Shown piece by piece: positions 7,831 through 16,098 of a DNA stretch of 48,569 bases; positions within the stretch are counted from its first letter, which is position 1, and every line of letters begins with the position of its first letter. Under the pieces are notes generated by a model. The model saw only the letters and a program-made list of their open reading frames with translations. It made no database searches and was not told the origin of the DNA. Source of the DNA: Flavobacteriales bacterium (GTDB lineage: Bacteria; Bacteroidota; Bacteroidia; Flavobacteriales_F; PHOS-HE28); the NCBI GenBank assembly GCA_016788635.1, contig JAEUSU010000037.1, positions 1 to 48,569 of the forward strand. Reading direction: 5' to 3'. The translations under genes were made by a program, and so were the position numbers.

Positions 7831-10800
7831 TGCTGTACCGGATCCTCGCCTTCGAAGTGCGCCATGCGCTGCGACAGCCCATGGTGTACATCTTCCTGCT
7901 GCTGCTGGCCCTGATGACCTTCGGCGCCACGGCCACGGAGAACATCGTGATCGGCGGCAGCTCGGGTAATGTGTACCGCAACGCCCCGAACGTGGTCTAC
8001 ACGTTCTACACGATCATGAGCTTCCTGGGCCTGCTCATGGTCACGGCCTTCGTGAACGCCTCGGCCATCCGCGACTTCCACCACCACACGGCGCAGATCG
8101 TCTTCAGTACTCCGGTCACGAAGCGCCAATACCTCGTGGGCAAGTTCGTGGGCAGCACGCTCATCGCGCTCATCCCCATGCTGGGCATCAGCCTCGGCAT
8201 CGTGGTGGGCAGCTGGATGCCCTGGCTGGACCCCGTGCGCATCGGTCCGAACCTGTTGGCGCCACACCTGCAGGGTTTCCTGCTGATCGCCGCGCCCAAT
8301 GTGCTCTTCGCGGCCGCGGTCATCTTCGCCGTGGCCATCCTCACGCGTAGCACCATCGCCAGCTTCGTTACGGCCATCGTGCTCATCGTGGGCTACCTCG
8401 TTTCGCAGAGCCTCATGAGCGACCTGGACAACGAGACCATGGCCGCCCTGCTGGACCCCTTCGGCGCCGGTGCCGCGGATGTGGTGACCAAGTACTGGAC
8501 GGTGAGCGAGAAGAACACCCTGCTGCTGCCCATGGACGGCCTGCTGCTGTGGAACCGGCTGCTGTGGATCGCGGTATCCATCGGCGTGTTCCTTTTCGGA
8601 TACTGGCGCTTCAGCTTCCACGAACGCAAACAGAAGGCGGCCGCAGTAGTGGAGAACGAACCGCTGGTGACCAAGGCCACCGCATTGCCCGGTGCTGCCC
8701 GCCACTACGGCCCCGGTGCACGTTGGCGGCAGTTCAGGCGGCAAGTGCGCAGCGACCTACGTGCCGTGGTCACCGGTCCGGTCTTCATCATCGTGATGCT
8801 GCTCGGCGTAGTACAGCTCTTCAGCTCGTTGAGCTTCGCCACGGAGATGTACGACAACGTGACCTACCCTGTCACCTACAACGTCATCGACCTCATCGAG
8901 GGCAACCTCTTCCTCTACGTCATCATCATCGTCACTTTCTACAGCGGGGTGCTGGTGTGGCGCGAGCGCGATGCGGGCATGAGCGACATCCACGACGCGC
9001 TTCCGCTCCCGACCGGTCTCGGGCTGCTGGCGAAGTTCACCACCATGATGGCCCTGCTCACCATCGTGATGCTGCTGAGCACCGCTGCTGGCATGATCAC
9101 CCAGCTGCTGAACGGATGGACGCACCTGCAGCCATCGGTCTACCTCTTCTACCTCATCGGCCCGGCGCTCGTCAGCTTCGGCTTCCTCACCATGCTCGCG
9201 CTCTGTGTGCACACGCTGGTGAACAACAAGTACCTCGGCTTCTTCGTGTTCATCCTCATCGTGGTGCTCAACATCTTCCTGTGGAACGGCATCGATGTGG
9301 TCAGCAACCTGGTGATCATGAACGGCTCGCCCGGCATCCGCTATTCGGATATGGCGGGCTACGGCCCCACCATCCCGGGCTGGATCTTCTTCAAGACCTA
9401 CTGGGGCGTGTTCGGTGTGATCCTGCTCTTCATCGCCTTCCTCTTCGCTGTGCGGGGCAGGGAGACCGGCGCAGGCTGGCGAATGGGCACGGCCGCCGCC
9501 CGCCTTCGGGCGAACAGGGTCATCGCCCTCCCGCTGATGGCCCTTTGGGTGCTGCTCGGCGCCTGGGGCTACTACAACACCAAGGTGCTGAACACCTACA
9601 CCACGAGCGATGTGCTGGAGGAGGATGCCGTGCGGTATGAAAAGACCTACAAGAAGTATGAAGGCATCCCGCAGCCGCATTTCGAGGACATCACCTTCGC
9701 CATCGAGCTGTGGCCCAGTGAACGCCGCTTGAACTACGAGGCCGAGGTGGTCGCACGCAACGTGTACCCGGTGGCCATCGACTCGCTGCACCTGGTGCTG
9801 CCCGATGATGAGCGCATGACCGTGGAGATCCCCGGTGCCGAGCTGGTGCTGCACGACGAGAAGCTGGACTACCTGATCTATCGGCTGGCCACACCGCTGC
9901 AGCCGGGCGGGGAATTGCGCTTCACCGTGAAGGGCGGCTACGAGGCAAAGGGATTCGAGAACGAGGTGTCCTTCATCCAGCTCGTGGGCAACGGCACCTT
10001 CTTCAACAACATGGACCTGCTGCCGCAGATCGGCTACAGCAGCGATGGCGAACTGGGCGACCGCAACGAACGCCGCAAGCGCGGGCTGCCGGAGAAGGAG
10101 CGCATGCCCAAGCTCACGGACGATCCCGCGCAGCGCCGCCACACCTACCTCTTCCCGTACAGTGATTGGGTGAACGTGCGCACCACCATCAGCACTGAAC
10201 CGGACCAGATCGCCGTGGCGCCCGGTTCCCTACGGAAGGAATGGACCGCCGATGGCCGCCGCTACTTCCAGTACGAGCTGGACCACGCCAGCATGAACTT
10301 CTACAGCTTCCTGAGCGCCCGCTATGCCGTGGAGCGCCAGCGCTGGACCCCGCCCGGCGGCGGTGAGCCCGTGGACGTGGAAGTGTACTACGATCCCGCA
10401 CACGCCGTGAACGTGCCGCGCATGGTGAACAGCATGCAGAAGGCGCTGGACTATTACACGCGCAACTTCGGTCCGTACCGCCACAAGCAGGTGCGCATCC
10501 TGGAGTTCCCGCGCTACTTCACCTTCGCGCAGGCCTTCCCCGGCACCATGCCCTACAGCGAGGCCATCGGCTTCATCACCGACCTCAGCGCACAGAAGGA
10601 CATCGACATGGTGTTCTATGTGGTGGCGCACGAGATGGGGCACCAGTGGTGGGCGCACCAGGTGATCGGCGCCGACATGCAGGGCAGCACCCTGCTGAGC
10701 GAGAGCATGAGCCAGTACAGCGCGCTGATGGTGATGGAGAAGGAGTACGGCCTGGACCACATGCGCAAATTCCTGAAGCACGAGAGCGACAAGTACCAGC

Positions 10801-11408
10801 GCGCACGTGGCTTCGAGAGCCAGCGCGAAGTGCCCATCCTGGAGGTGGAAAGCCAGGGCTACATCCACTACAACAAGGGCAGCGTGGTGCTCTACTGCAT
10901 GCGCAGCTTCCTCGGGGAGGACACGCTGAACAAGGCCTTCCGCGCGCTGGTGGACTCCTTCGCCTACCGCCCACCGCCCTACCCCACGGCGCTGGATATG
11001 TACCGCGAACTGGACCGTGTGACGCCCGACAGTCTCACCTACCTGCTGGAGGACAACTTCATGTACATCACCCTGTACAACAACCGCGTGCTAAGCGCCA
11101 CCGCACAGCAGCAGCCGGACAGCAGCTACCGCGTCACCATCCGCCTGCACGCCGAGAAGAACCATGCCGACACCTTGGGCCGTGAGACACCCATCGAAAT
11201 GAACGACTGGATCGACGTGGCGCTCTTGCAGGAACCCGGAAAGGACGAGGAGGAAGGCGCCATCCTGGTGATGCAGCGTGTGCGCCTGAAGAGCGGCGAG
11301 AACACGGTGACGCTCGTGAGCCGGAAGAAGCCTGCCCGCGCCGCCATCGATCCCATGCACCTCTTCTTCGACCGCGTGCCGGGGGATAACGCGAAGAAGG
11401 TGGAGTAG
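7830..11408 (+). CDS. ABC-2 permease fused to M1-family metallopeptidase
   Basis: 1192 residues. The N-terminal half (about 1-590) has two ABC-2-type membrane blocks with many hydrophobic segments. A short extracytoplasmic linker leads to a C-terminal M1 (gluzincin) peptidase domain with HEMGH at 934-938 and the third zinc ligand E958 in LLSESMSQYS, nineteen residues after the second histidine, the spacing I associate with this fused subfamily. Paired with the ABC ATPase by a 1-nt overlap. Known Bacteroidota proteins share this permease-peptidase layout, but substrate and physiology are unsettled; peptide or toxin processing coupled to transport is an inference. Zinc ligands and the permease are both intact. 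Confidence 0.9.
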   Translation: MLYRILAFEVRHALRQPMVYIFLLLLALMTFGATATENIVIGGSSGNVYRNAPNVVYTFYTIMSFLGLLMVTAFVNASAIRDFHHHTAQIVFSTPVTKRQYLVGKFVGSTLIALIPMLGISLGIVVGSWMPWLDPVRIGPNLLAPHLQGFLLIAAPNVLFAAAVIFAVAILTRSTIASFVTAIVLIVGYLVSQSLMSDLDNETMAALLDPFGAGAADVVTKYWTVSEKNTLLLPMDGLLLWNRLLWIAVSIGVFLFGYWRFSFHERKQKAAAVVENEPLVTKATALPGAARHYGPGARWRQFRRQVRSDLRAVVTGPVFIIVMLLGVVQLFSSLSFATEMYDNVTYPVTYNVIDLIEGNLFLYVIIIVTFYSGVLVWRERDAGMSDIHDALPLPTGLGLLAKFTTMMALLTIVMLLSTAAGMITQLLNGWTHLQPSVYLFYLIGPALVSFGFLTMLALCVHTLVNNKYLGFFVFILIVVLNIFLWNGIDVVSNLVIMNGSPGIRYSDMAGYGPTIPGWIFFKTYWGVFGVILLFIAFLFAVRGRETGAGWRMGTAAARLRANRVIALPLMALWVLLGAWGYYNTKVLNTYTTSDVLEEDAVRYEKTYKKYEGIPQPHFEDITFAIELWPSERRLNYEAEVVARNVYPVAIDSLHLVLPDDERMTVEIPGAELVLHDEKLDYLIYRLATPLQPGGELRFTVKGGYEAKGFENEVSFIQLVGNGTFFNNMDLLPQIGYSSDGELGDRNERRKRGLPEKERMPKLTDDPAQRRHTYLFPYSDWVNVRTTISTEPDQIAVAPGSLRKEWTADGRRYFQYELDHASMNFYSFLSARYAVERQRWTPPGGGEPVDVEVYYDPAHAVNVPRMVNSMQKALDYYTRNFGPYRHKQVRILEFPRYFTFAQAFPGTMPYSEAIGFITDLSAQKDIDMVFYVVAHEMGHQWWAHQVIGADMQGSTLLSESMSQYSALMVMEKEYGLDHMRKFLKHESDKYQRARGFESQREVPILEVESQGYIHYNKGSVVLYCMRSFLGEDTLNKAFRALVDSFAYRPPPYPTALDMYRELDRVTPDSLTYLLEDNFMYITLYNNRVLSATAQQQPDSSYRVTIRLHAEKNHADTLGRETPIEMNDWIDVALLQEPGKDEEEGAILVMQRVRLKSGENTVTLVSRKKPARAAIDPMHLFFDRVPGDNAKKVE

Positions 11409-11412
11409 AAAG

Positions 11413-11444
11413 TGACCGGTTCTCCCGAATAGGCCGACCGGTCA
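11413..11444. terminator. Inverted repeat after the permease/peptidase gene
   Basis: TGACCGGT (11413-11420) and ACCGGTCA (11437-11444) form a perfect 8-bp stem with a 16-nt loop, 5 bp after the stop codon. There is no U-run, so it is at best a weak or factor-dependent terminator. Confidence 0.4.
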
Positions 11445-11492
11445 GGTTCCGCCCGTCACATTGATCGAGGGCCTGCTGTTCGGATACCGCTC

Positions 11493-11511
11493 CGCCCCCT
11501 CACGCGGGGCA
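11493..11511. repeat. 19-bp GC-hairpin repeat, copy 2 (pair at 2078)
   Basis: Identical 19 bp, same orientation, as 2078-2096; GCCCC and GGGGC arms can form a hairpin. It lies about 46 bp upstream of the mrr start. Confidence 0.7.
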
Positions 11512-11557
11512 TCACGGTACGTGTGCGATCTTGTCGCGGCAATAGAACTTCTGAACC

Positions 11558-12472
11558 ATGGCCGTGCCCGATTACCAGAGCATCATGCTCCCCTTGTTGA
11601 AGCATGTTTCCGATCAACAAGTACACACACTACGTGATGTAGTGGAAGGTCTGGCCACATACTTCAAGCTCACCGAGGATGAACGACGCGAAATGCTCCC
11701 CAGCGGCATGCAGGCAGCATTTGACAACCGCGTCGGCTGGGCACGTACCTACTTGAAGAAGGCTGGTCTACTCGACTCTCCGAAACGAGCAATGGTCCAG
11801 ATCACAGCGCGTGGGCTTCAAATTCTCAAAGAGAACCCGCCGCAAATAAACGTTTCCTATCTCAAGCGCTTTCCTGAGTTCATCGAATTCCAGAGCACCA
11901 AACGTGAAAGCAATGCGCCTGGAGAGATCGTCGAGGACAGCAACGGGCGGACCCCTGAAGAGGTCATTGAGAACGGGTACGAACATGTGCGGGCCGCCCT
12001 TGGCCAGGAACTCCTCGCCAAGGTGCAGGGCCTGTCGTGGATGGACTTCGAGCGCCTCGTTGTACAGCTGCTTGTACGCATGGGCTACGGTGGCTCAGTG
12101 AAGGATGCCGGCCGTGCGCTCACCAAAGGAGGTGACGAGGGGATAGACGGCACGATCAAGGAGGACAAGCTGGGACTGGACGTGATCTATATCCAAGCCA
12201 AAAAGTGGCAAACCGGCAATACCGTGGGGCGGCCTGAGATCCAGAAGTTCGTGGGCGCGCTGGCCGGGCAAGGTGCCAAGAAGGGCATCTTCATCACCAC
12301 CTCATCCTTCAGTAAAGAGGCGCGCGAATACCAACCCCGCAATGAGACCAAGATCGTCCTGATCGATGGTGAAGAACTGACGCAGCTGATGATCGACCAT
12401 GACCTTGGCGTCACCACCCAGCGCACCTATGCCGTGAAGCGCATCGATAGCGACTTCTTCGGGGAGGAGTGA
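11558..12472 (+). CDS. mrr: Mrr-type modification-dependent restriction endonuclease
   Basis: 304 residues with the two-domain Mrr layout. Residues about 1-95 are the Mrr N-terminal winged-helix domain (YQSIMLPLL, then NRVGWARTYLKKAGLL). Residues about 160-275 are the Mrr catalytic PD-(D/E)xK domain: FERLVVQLLVRMGYGG, GGDEGIDG with D197, and IQAKKW giving the Q213-A-K215 form of the ExK motif. It cleaves methylated DNA in characterised relatives; specificity here is unknown. It stands alone on the plus strand after the ABC/peptidase pair, and its final codons are duplicated at 6816. Its 5' half has lower GC than dnaE next door. Confidence 0.93.
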   Translation: MAVPDYQSIMLPLLKHVSDQQVHTLRDVVEGLATYFKLTEDERREMLPSGMQAAFDNRVGWARTYLKKAGLLDSPKRAMVQITARGLQILKENPPQINVSYLKRFPEFIEFQSTKRESNAPGEIVEDSNGRTPEEVIENGYEHVRAALGQELLAKVQGLSWMDFERLVVQLLVRMGYGGSVKDAGRALTKGGDEGIDGTIKEDKLGLDVIYIQAKKWQTGNTVGRPEIQKFVGALAGQGAKKGIFITTSSFSKEAREYQPRNETKIVLIDGEELTQLMIDHDLGVTTQRTYAVKRIDSDFFGEE

Positions 12473-12486
12473 GCCGTCGGGCTCCT

Positions 12487-12510
12487 TGAGGCAGGCACGA
12501 GGTAGCCTCA
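12487..12510 (+). terminator. Short inverted repeat downstream of mrr
   Basis: TGAGGC (12487-12492) and GCCTCA (12505-12510) form a 6-bp stem 14 nt after the mrr stop, without a U-run. It is a possible weak terminator before dnaE. Confidence 0.3.
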
Positions 12511-12604
12511 TCCACCGATTTCCGACCGTCGCGCCGGGCATTAGATGGACTAGCTTACTGTCCGCCGATCGCCGTGTATTCCGTCGATCCGGTCGGCCGG
12601 GCGG

Positions 12605-15600
12605 ATGCTCCTCAACACCCATAGCTGGTTCAGCCTCAACCACGGCGTGCTCTCGCCCGAGCAGGTGCTGCAGGAGGCGCATGCGCTGGGGCTGCAGCAG
12701 GTGGCGCTCACGGACATCAACTGCACGGCGGGGTGGAGCGACTTCTTCCGGCTGGCCGACAAGCACAAGGTGCGGCCGCTGGCGGGGATCGAGTTCAAGG
12801 TCGGGCCGCGCACGCTGTACATCGGCATCGCGCGCAGCAATGAGGGCGTGCACCAACTGGCATCGTTGCTCACCGACCATCTGTTGGACGGCGCGGACCT
12901 GCCGGAAAAGTCACCCTTCGACCCTTCGACTTCGCTCAGGGCAAGCTCGCTCAGGGCGACAGATCCGGATGCCTTCATCATCTATCCCTTTGGTGCGGCG
13001 CATGTGCCGGAGAAGCTCCGCCCGAACGAGTACATCGGCGTGCGGCCGGGCGATGTGAACCGCCTGCGCTTCTCGCCCTGGATGAAGCGGAAGGAAAAAC
13101 TGCTCGCCCTCGTCACGGCCACCTTCCGCAGCGATGAGCTGCTCGCCAAGCGCGACTTCAACGTGCACCGCCTGAAGCGTGCGGTGGACACCAATACGCT
13201 GCTGAGCACCACACCGCCGGAGCATGTCTCTCCCGCCACGCACCGATTCCTCAGCGAAGAGCAGGTGTGCGCCGCCTTCGCCGATGTGCCCGAACTGGTG
13301 TGGAACACGCGCCGCCTGATGGACCAATGCGATGTGCACTTCGCCCATGGCAAGAGCAAGAACCGCAGGACGTGGAGCGAGGATGCCAGCGCGGACCTCG
13401 AGCTGCTGCGCACCGAGACACAAGCGGGGCTGATACGTCGTTATCCATCGCCCTCGCAGCAGGTCATGGACCGTGTGGAGCGCGAACTCACGGTGATCGC
13501 GCAGAAGGACTTCGTGAGCTACTTCCTGATCAACTGGGACCTGGTCCGCTTCGCGAAGCACAAGGGCTTCTTCCACGTGGGGCGCGGCAGCGGGGCCAAC
13601 AGCCTGGTGGCCTACTGCCTCGGCATCACCGATGTGGACCCCATCGAGCTGGACCTGTACTTCGAGCGCTTCATCAACCCCAGCCGCAGCAGCCCGCCCG
13701 ACTTCGACCTGGACTTCAGCTGGAAGGACCGCGACCAGGTGACGCAATACCTCTTCGACACGTATGGTGCGGACCGAAGAGTGGCCTTGCTGGCGACATA
13801 CAGCACCTATCAGCGCCGTGCCGTGGTGCGCGAACTGGGCAAGGTGTTCGGGCTACCGTCGGAAGAGATCGATGCACTGGCCGAGGGCGACACGGGCGGC
13901 TCGGTGTGGATCGGCCGCCATGCGAACGCCGGTCCGGGTAAGCAGCAGACCGCAGCCGTGGACAACGACCGCATCGCGCGCACCATCCTGCGCTACGCCG
14001 AGCACCTCCACGAGCACCCGCACCACCTGAGCATCCACGTGGGCGGCGTGCTGATCAGCGAGAAGCCCCTCACCCACTACACCGCGCTGCACCTGCCGCC
14101 GAAGGGCTTCGCCACCACGCAGTTCAGCATGCTGGAGGCCGAGGACCTGGGGCTGTACAAGTTCGACATCCTCAGCCAGCGCGGGCTGGGGCACATACGG
14201 GATGCGGTGGAGATGGTGGAGAGCCGATCAGATGATCGGATGATCGGACGATCAGATGATGGGGAATACACCTCATCCCATTGGGCGAGTGAACCGGAAG
14301 CTGCACCGGCGATCGGATCGCATGCGGAGATGGCTTATACGCATGATCGAAGCACCCGTACCGTCGACCCACTGGGTCGACCTTCCCGCACTGATCAGGC
14401 CATCGATATCCATGCGATAGAGCAATTCAAGCACGATCCGAAGATCAACGAGCTGCTGCGCACGGGTGATACGATCGGCTGCTTCTACGTGGAGAGCCCG
14501 GCCATGCGCATGCTGCTGAAGAAGCTGGGCGTGCAGGACTACCCCACCCTGGTGGCGGCCAGCAGCATCATCCGTCCGGGCGTGTCGCAGAGCGGCATGA
14601 TGCGCGAGTACATCCTACGCCACCGCGACCCGGAGCGGCGCAGGCAGGCGCACCCCGCCATGCTGCAGATCATGCCCGACACCTACGGCGTGATGGTGTA
14701 TCAGGAGGACGTGATCAAGGTGGCGCACCTGTACGCGGGGCTTACCCTGGCCGAAGCGGACATCCTGCGGCGGGGCATGAGCGGCAAGTACCGCAGCCGC
14801 GAGGAGTTCCAGCGCGTGAAGGACCGCTTCTTCGGCAACTGCAAGGCGAAGGGTTTTCCCGATGCCGAGGTGGCCGAGATCTGGCGGCAGATCGAGAGCT
14901 TCGCCGGCTACAGCTTCGCCAAGGGCCACAGCGCCAGCTACGCCGTGGAGAGTTACCAGAGCCTCTACCTGAAGGCCTACCACCCGCTGGAGTTCATGGT
15001 GGCCGTGGCGAACAATTTCGGCGGCTTCTACCATACGGAGTTCTACCTGCATGAAGCGAAGCGCGCCGGGGCGGTGGTGGAGGCGCCGTGCGTGAACCGG
15101 AGCGGGGAGTTGTGCACGTTGCATAGCGTGGCGAGTAGCGAGTGGCGAGCAGCGAGTGGGGCTTCCACTCGTCACTCATCACTCGCCACTCGCTACTCGC
15201 CACTCATCTTCCTCGGTCTTCACAACATCAAGTCCCTCGACAGCGCCACCGCCGACCGCGTACTCGCCGAACGCCACCGCAATGGCCCTTACACCGGCCT
15301 GCCGGACCTGCTGCACCGCGTGCCCATCGGCGTGGAACAGGCGCGCAGTCTGATCCGCGTGGGGGCGTTGCGTTTCACCGGAAAGAGCAAGCCGCAACTG
15401 CTGTGGGACCTTACCCTGCTGCACCCGGGATCGAAGGCCACCGAGCGCGGAGCGGACCTCTTCATCACCAAGCCGCCCGAGACCAAGTTGCCCACGCTAC
15501 AGCACTTCGACCTGAGCGATGCCTACGACGAGCTGGAACTGCTGGGCTTTCCACTGTGCGACCCGTTCCTGTTGGTGGAGCGCGGATCAGATGATCAGAT

Positions 15601-16030
15601 GATCAGCAGATCAGATGATGAAAATGCCGGTATGGCAAGCCCTCTTCACCCGGACCACCAACCCCCAACCTGTCATCCCGGCCTTGAGCCGGGACAACCT
15701 TCAACCCACAACCGCCACACACACATCCTCGCCCGCGACATGCCCCGACACATCGGCCGCACGGTGACCATGCTGGGCTATGTGGTGCACGTGAAGCCCA
15801 CGCGCACAGGCACCGGCGAACGCATGAGCTTCGGCAGCTTCATCGACACGGCCGGCGATTTCTGGGACAGCACGCAGTTCCCCAGCGTGGAGGCGCGGTA
15901 CCCCTTCCAGGGGCGGGGGGTGTACCGCCTCACCGGCAAAGTGGAGGAGGAGTTCGGCCACTGCGCCCTCAATGTGCAGCACATGGAGAAGCTGCCTTGG
16001 CGTCAGGACCCCCGGTATGGCACCCGTTGA
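12605..16030 (+). CDS. dnaE: Error-prone-type DNA polymerase III alpha subunit (C-family) with in-frame repeat insertions
   Basis: 1141 residues, uninterrupted. The N-terminal PHP domain starts at once (NTHSWFSLNHG...VALTDINCT). The C-family active site is complete: PDFDLDF with D368 and D370, and KFDILSQ with D521, matching E. coli D401, D403 and D555. HhH and OB regions follow (C-terminal VTMLGYVVHVKP). The protein is longer than the roughly 1000 residues I would expect because at least six low-complexity inserts interrupt it at residues about 104-120, 541-553, 580-595, 842-867, 994-1006 and 1023-1033. Each coincides with a short palindromic or periodic DNA repeat and keeps the frame. With dinB and the XRE gene it probably forms an inducible translesion set (inference). 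The third insert cluster lies just after the D521 strand. Confidence 0.92.
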   Translation: MLLNTHSWFSLNHGVLSPEQVLQEAHALGLQQVALTDINCTAGWSDFFRLADKHKVRPLAGIEFKVGPRTLYIGIARSNEGVHQLASLLTDHLLDGADLPEKSPFDPSTSLRASSLRATDPDAFIIYPFGAAHVPEKLRPNEYIGVRPGDVNRLRFSPWMKRKEKLLALVTATFRSDELLAKRDFNVHRLKRAVDTNTLLSTTPPEHVSPATHRFLSEEQVCAAFADVPELVWNTRRLMDQCDVHFAHGKSKNRRTWSEDASADLELLRTETQAGLIRRYPSPSQQVMDRVERELTVIAQKDFVSYFLINWDLVRFAKHKGFFHVGRGSGANSLVAYCLGITDVDPIELDLYFERFINPSRSSPPDFDLDFSWKDRDQVTQYLFDTYGADRRVALLATYSTYQRRAVVRELGKVFGLPSEEIDALAEGDTGGSVWIGRHANAGPGKQQTAAVDNDRIARTILRYAEHLHEHPHHLSIHVGGVLISEKPLTHYTALHLPPKGFATTQFSMLEAEDLGLYKFDILSQRGLGHIRDAVEMVESRSDDRMIGRSDDGEYTSSHWASEPEAAPAIGSHAEMAYTHDRSTRTVDPLGRPSRTDQAIDIHAIEQFKHDPKINELLRTGDTIGCFYVESPAMRMLLKKLGVQDYPTLVAASSIIRPGVSQSGMMREYILRHRDPERRRQAHPAMLQIMPDTYGVMVYQEDVIKVAHLYAGLTLAEADILRRGMSGKYRSREEFQRVKDRFFGNCKAKGFPDAEVAEIWRQIESFAGYSFAKGHSASYAVESYQSLYLKAYHPLEFMVAVANNFGGFYHTEFYLHEAKRAGAVVEAPCVNRSGELCTLHSVASSEWRAASGASTRHSSLATRYSPLIFLGLHNIKSLDSATADRVLAERHRNGPYTGLPDLLHRVPIGVEQARSLIRVGALRFTGKSKPQLLWDLTLLHPGSKATERGADLFITKPPETKLPTLQHFDLSDAYDELELLGFPLCDPFLLVERGSDDQMISRSDDENAGMASPLHPDHQPPTCHPGLEPGQPSTHNRHTHILARDMPRHIGRTVTMLGYVVHVKPTRTGTGERMSFGSFIDTAGDFWDSTQFPSVEARYPFQGRGVYRLTGKVEEEFGHCALNVQHMEKLPWRQDPRYGTR
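12915..12961. repeat. Repeat R1 inside dnaE: CTTCGAC/GCTCAGGGC element
   Basis: The stretch contains two CCCTTCGAC units followed by two GCTCAGGGC units, a type of dispersed intergenic repeat. It encodes a serine/arginine-rich peptide (DPSTSLRASSLRATD) absent from ordinary DnaE sequence between PHP segments. Confidence 0.7.
14226..14262. repeat. Repeat R2 inside dnaE: octamer-periodic GATCRGAY element, copy 1
   Basis: GATCAGAT, GATCGGAT, GATCGGAC and GATCAGAT follow each other with an 8-nt period and then GATG. It encodes SRSDDRMIGRSDD. A second copy lies at 15584-15620 and encodes the similar GSDDQMISRSDD. Confidence 0.8.
14358..14381. repeat. Repeat R3 inside dnaE: REP-like hairpin, copy C
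   Basis: GTAC at 14358-14361, then GTCGACCC (14363-14370), loop ACT and GGGTCGAC (14374-14381). The stem is identical to copy A upstream of dinB, and the CGAAGCACCC flank in front is also shared. Translated it gives TRTVDPLGRPS in the DnaE frame. Confidence 0.8.
15128..15203. repeat. Repeat R4 inside dnaE: 22-bp perfect inverted repeat built of heptads
   Basis: The left arm 15128-15149 and right arm 15182-15203 are exact reverse complements over 22 bp. Both arms and the loop are made of 7-nt units (RGCGAGT on the left, CACTCGY on the right). The element encodes VASSEWRAASGASTRHSSLATRYSP and separates CTLH from LIFLGLHNIKSL of DnaE. Confidence 0.9.
15584..15620. repeat. Repeat R5 inside dnaE: octamer-periodic GATCAGAT element, copy 2
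   Basis: GATCAGAT twice, GATCAGCA, GATCAGAT and GATG with an 8-nt period, as in R2. It encodes GSDDQMISRSDD directly after the DnaE segment DPFLLVER. Confidence 0.8.
15671..15699. repeat. Repeat R6 inside dnaE: TCATCCCGGC hairpin element
   Basis: TCCCGGC (15676-15682), loop CTTGA and GCCGGGA (15688-15694) form a 7-bp stem in a sequence that resembles widespread intergenic repeats beginning GTCATCCCGG. It encodes CHPGLEPGQ in a proline/histidine-rich insert. Confidence 0.75.
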
Positions 16031-16098
16031 CCCTGTTCATCACCCCCCGGAGCAACGCCAGGTGGTCCGGCCGCGTCCATGGAGCGAATACAACCCCT

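Noticed and set aside
8757..10142. 461-codon antisense frame within the permease/peptidase gene
   Set aside because: Histidine/glutamate/valine-rich shadow of a well-supported coding strand.
12540..12604. Shared operator between the dnaE upstream region and the XRE promoter (ACTGTC words)
   Set aside because: Only a six-base word is shared, which is too weak to call an operator without further sites.
12605..16030. dnaE considered as a decaying pseudogene because of its inserts
   Set aside because: No frameshift or stop over 1141 codons, and all catalytic residues are retained.
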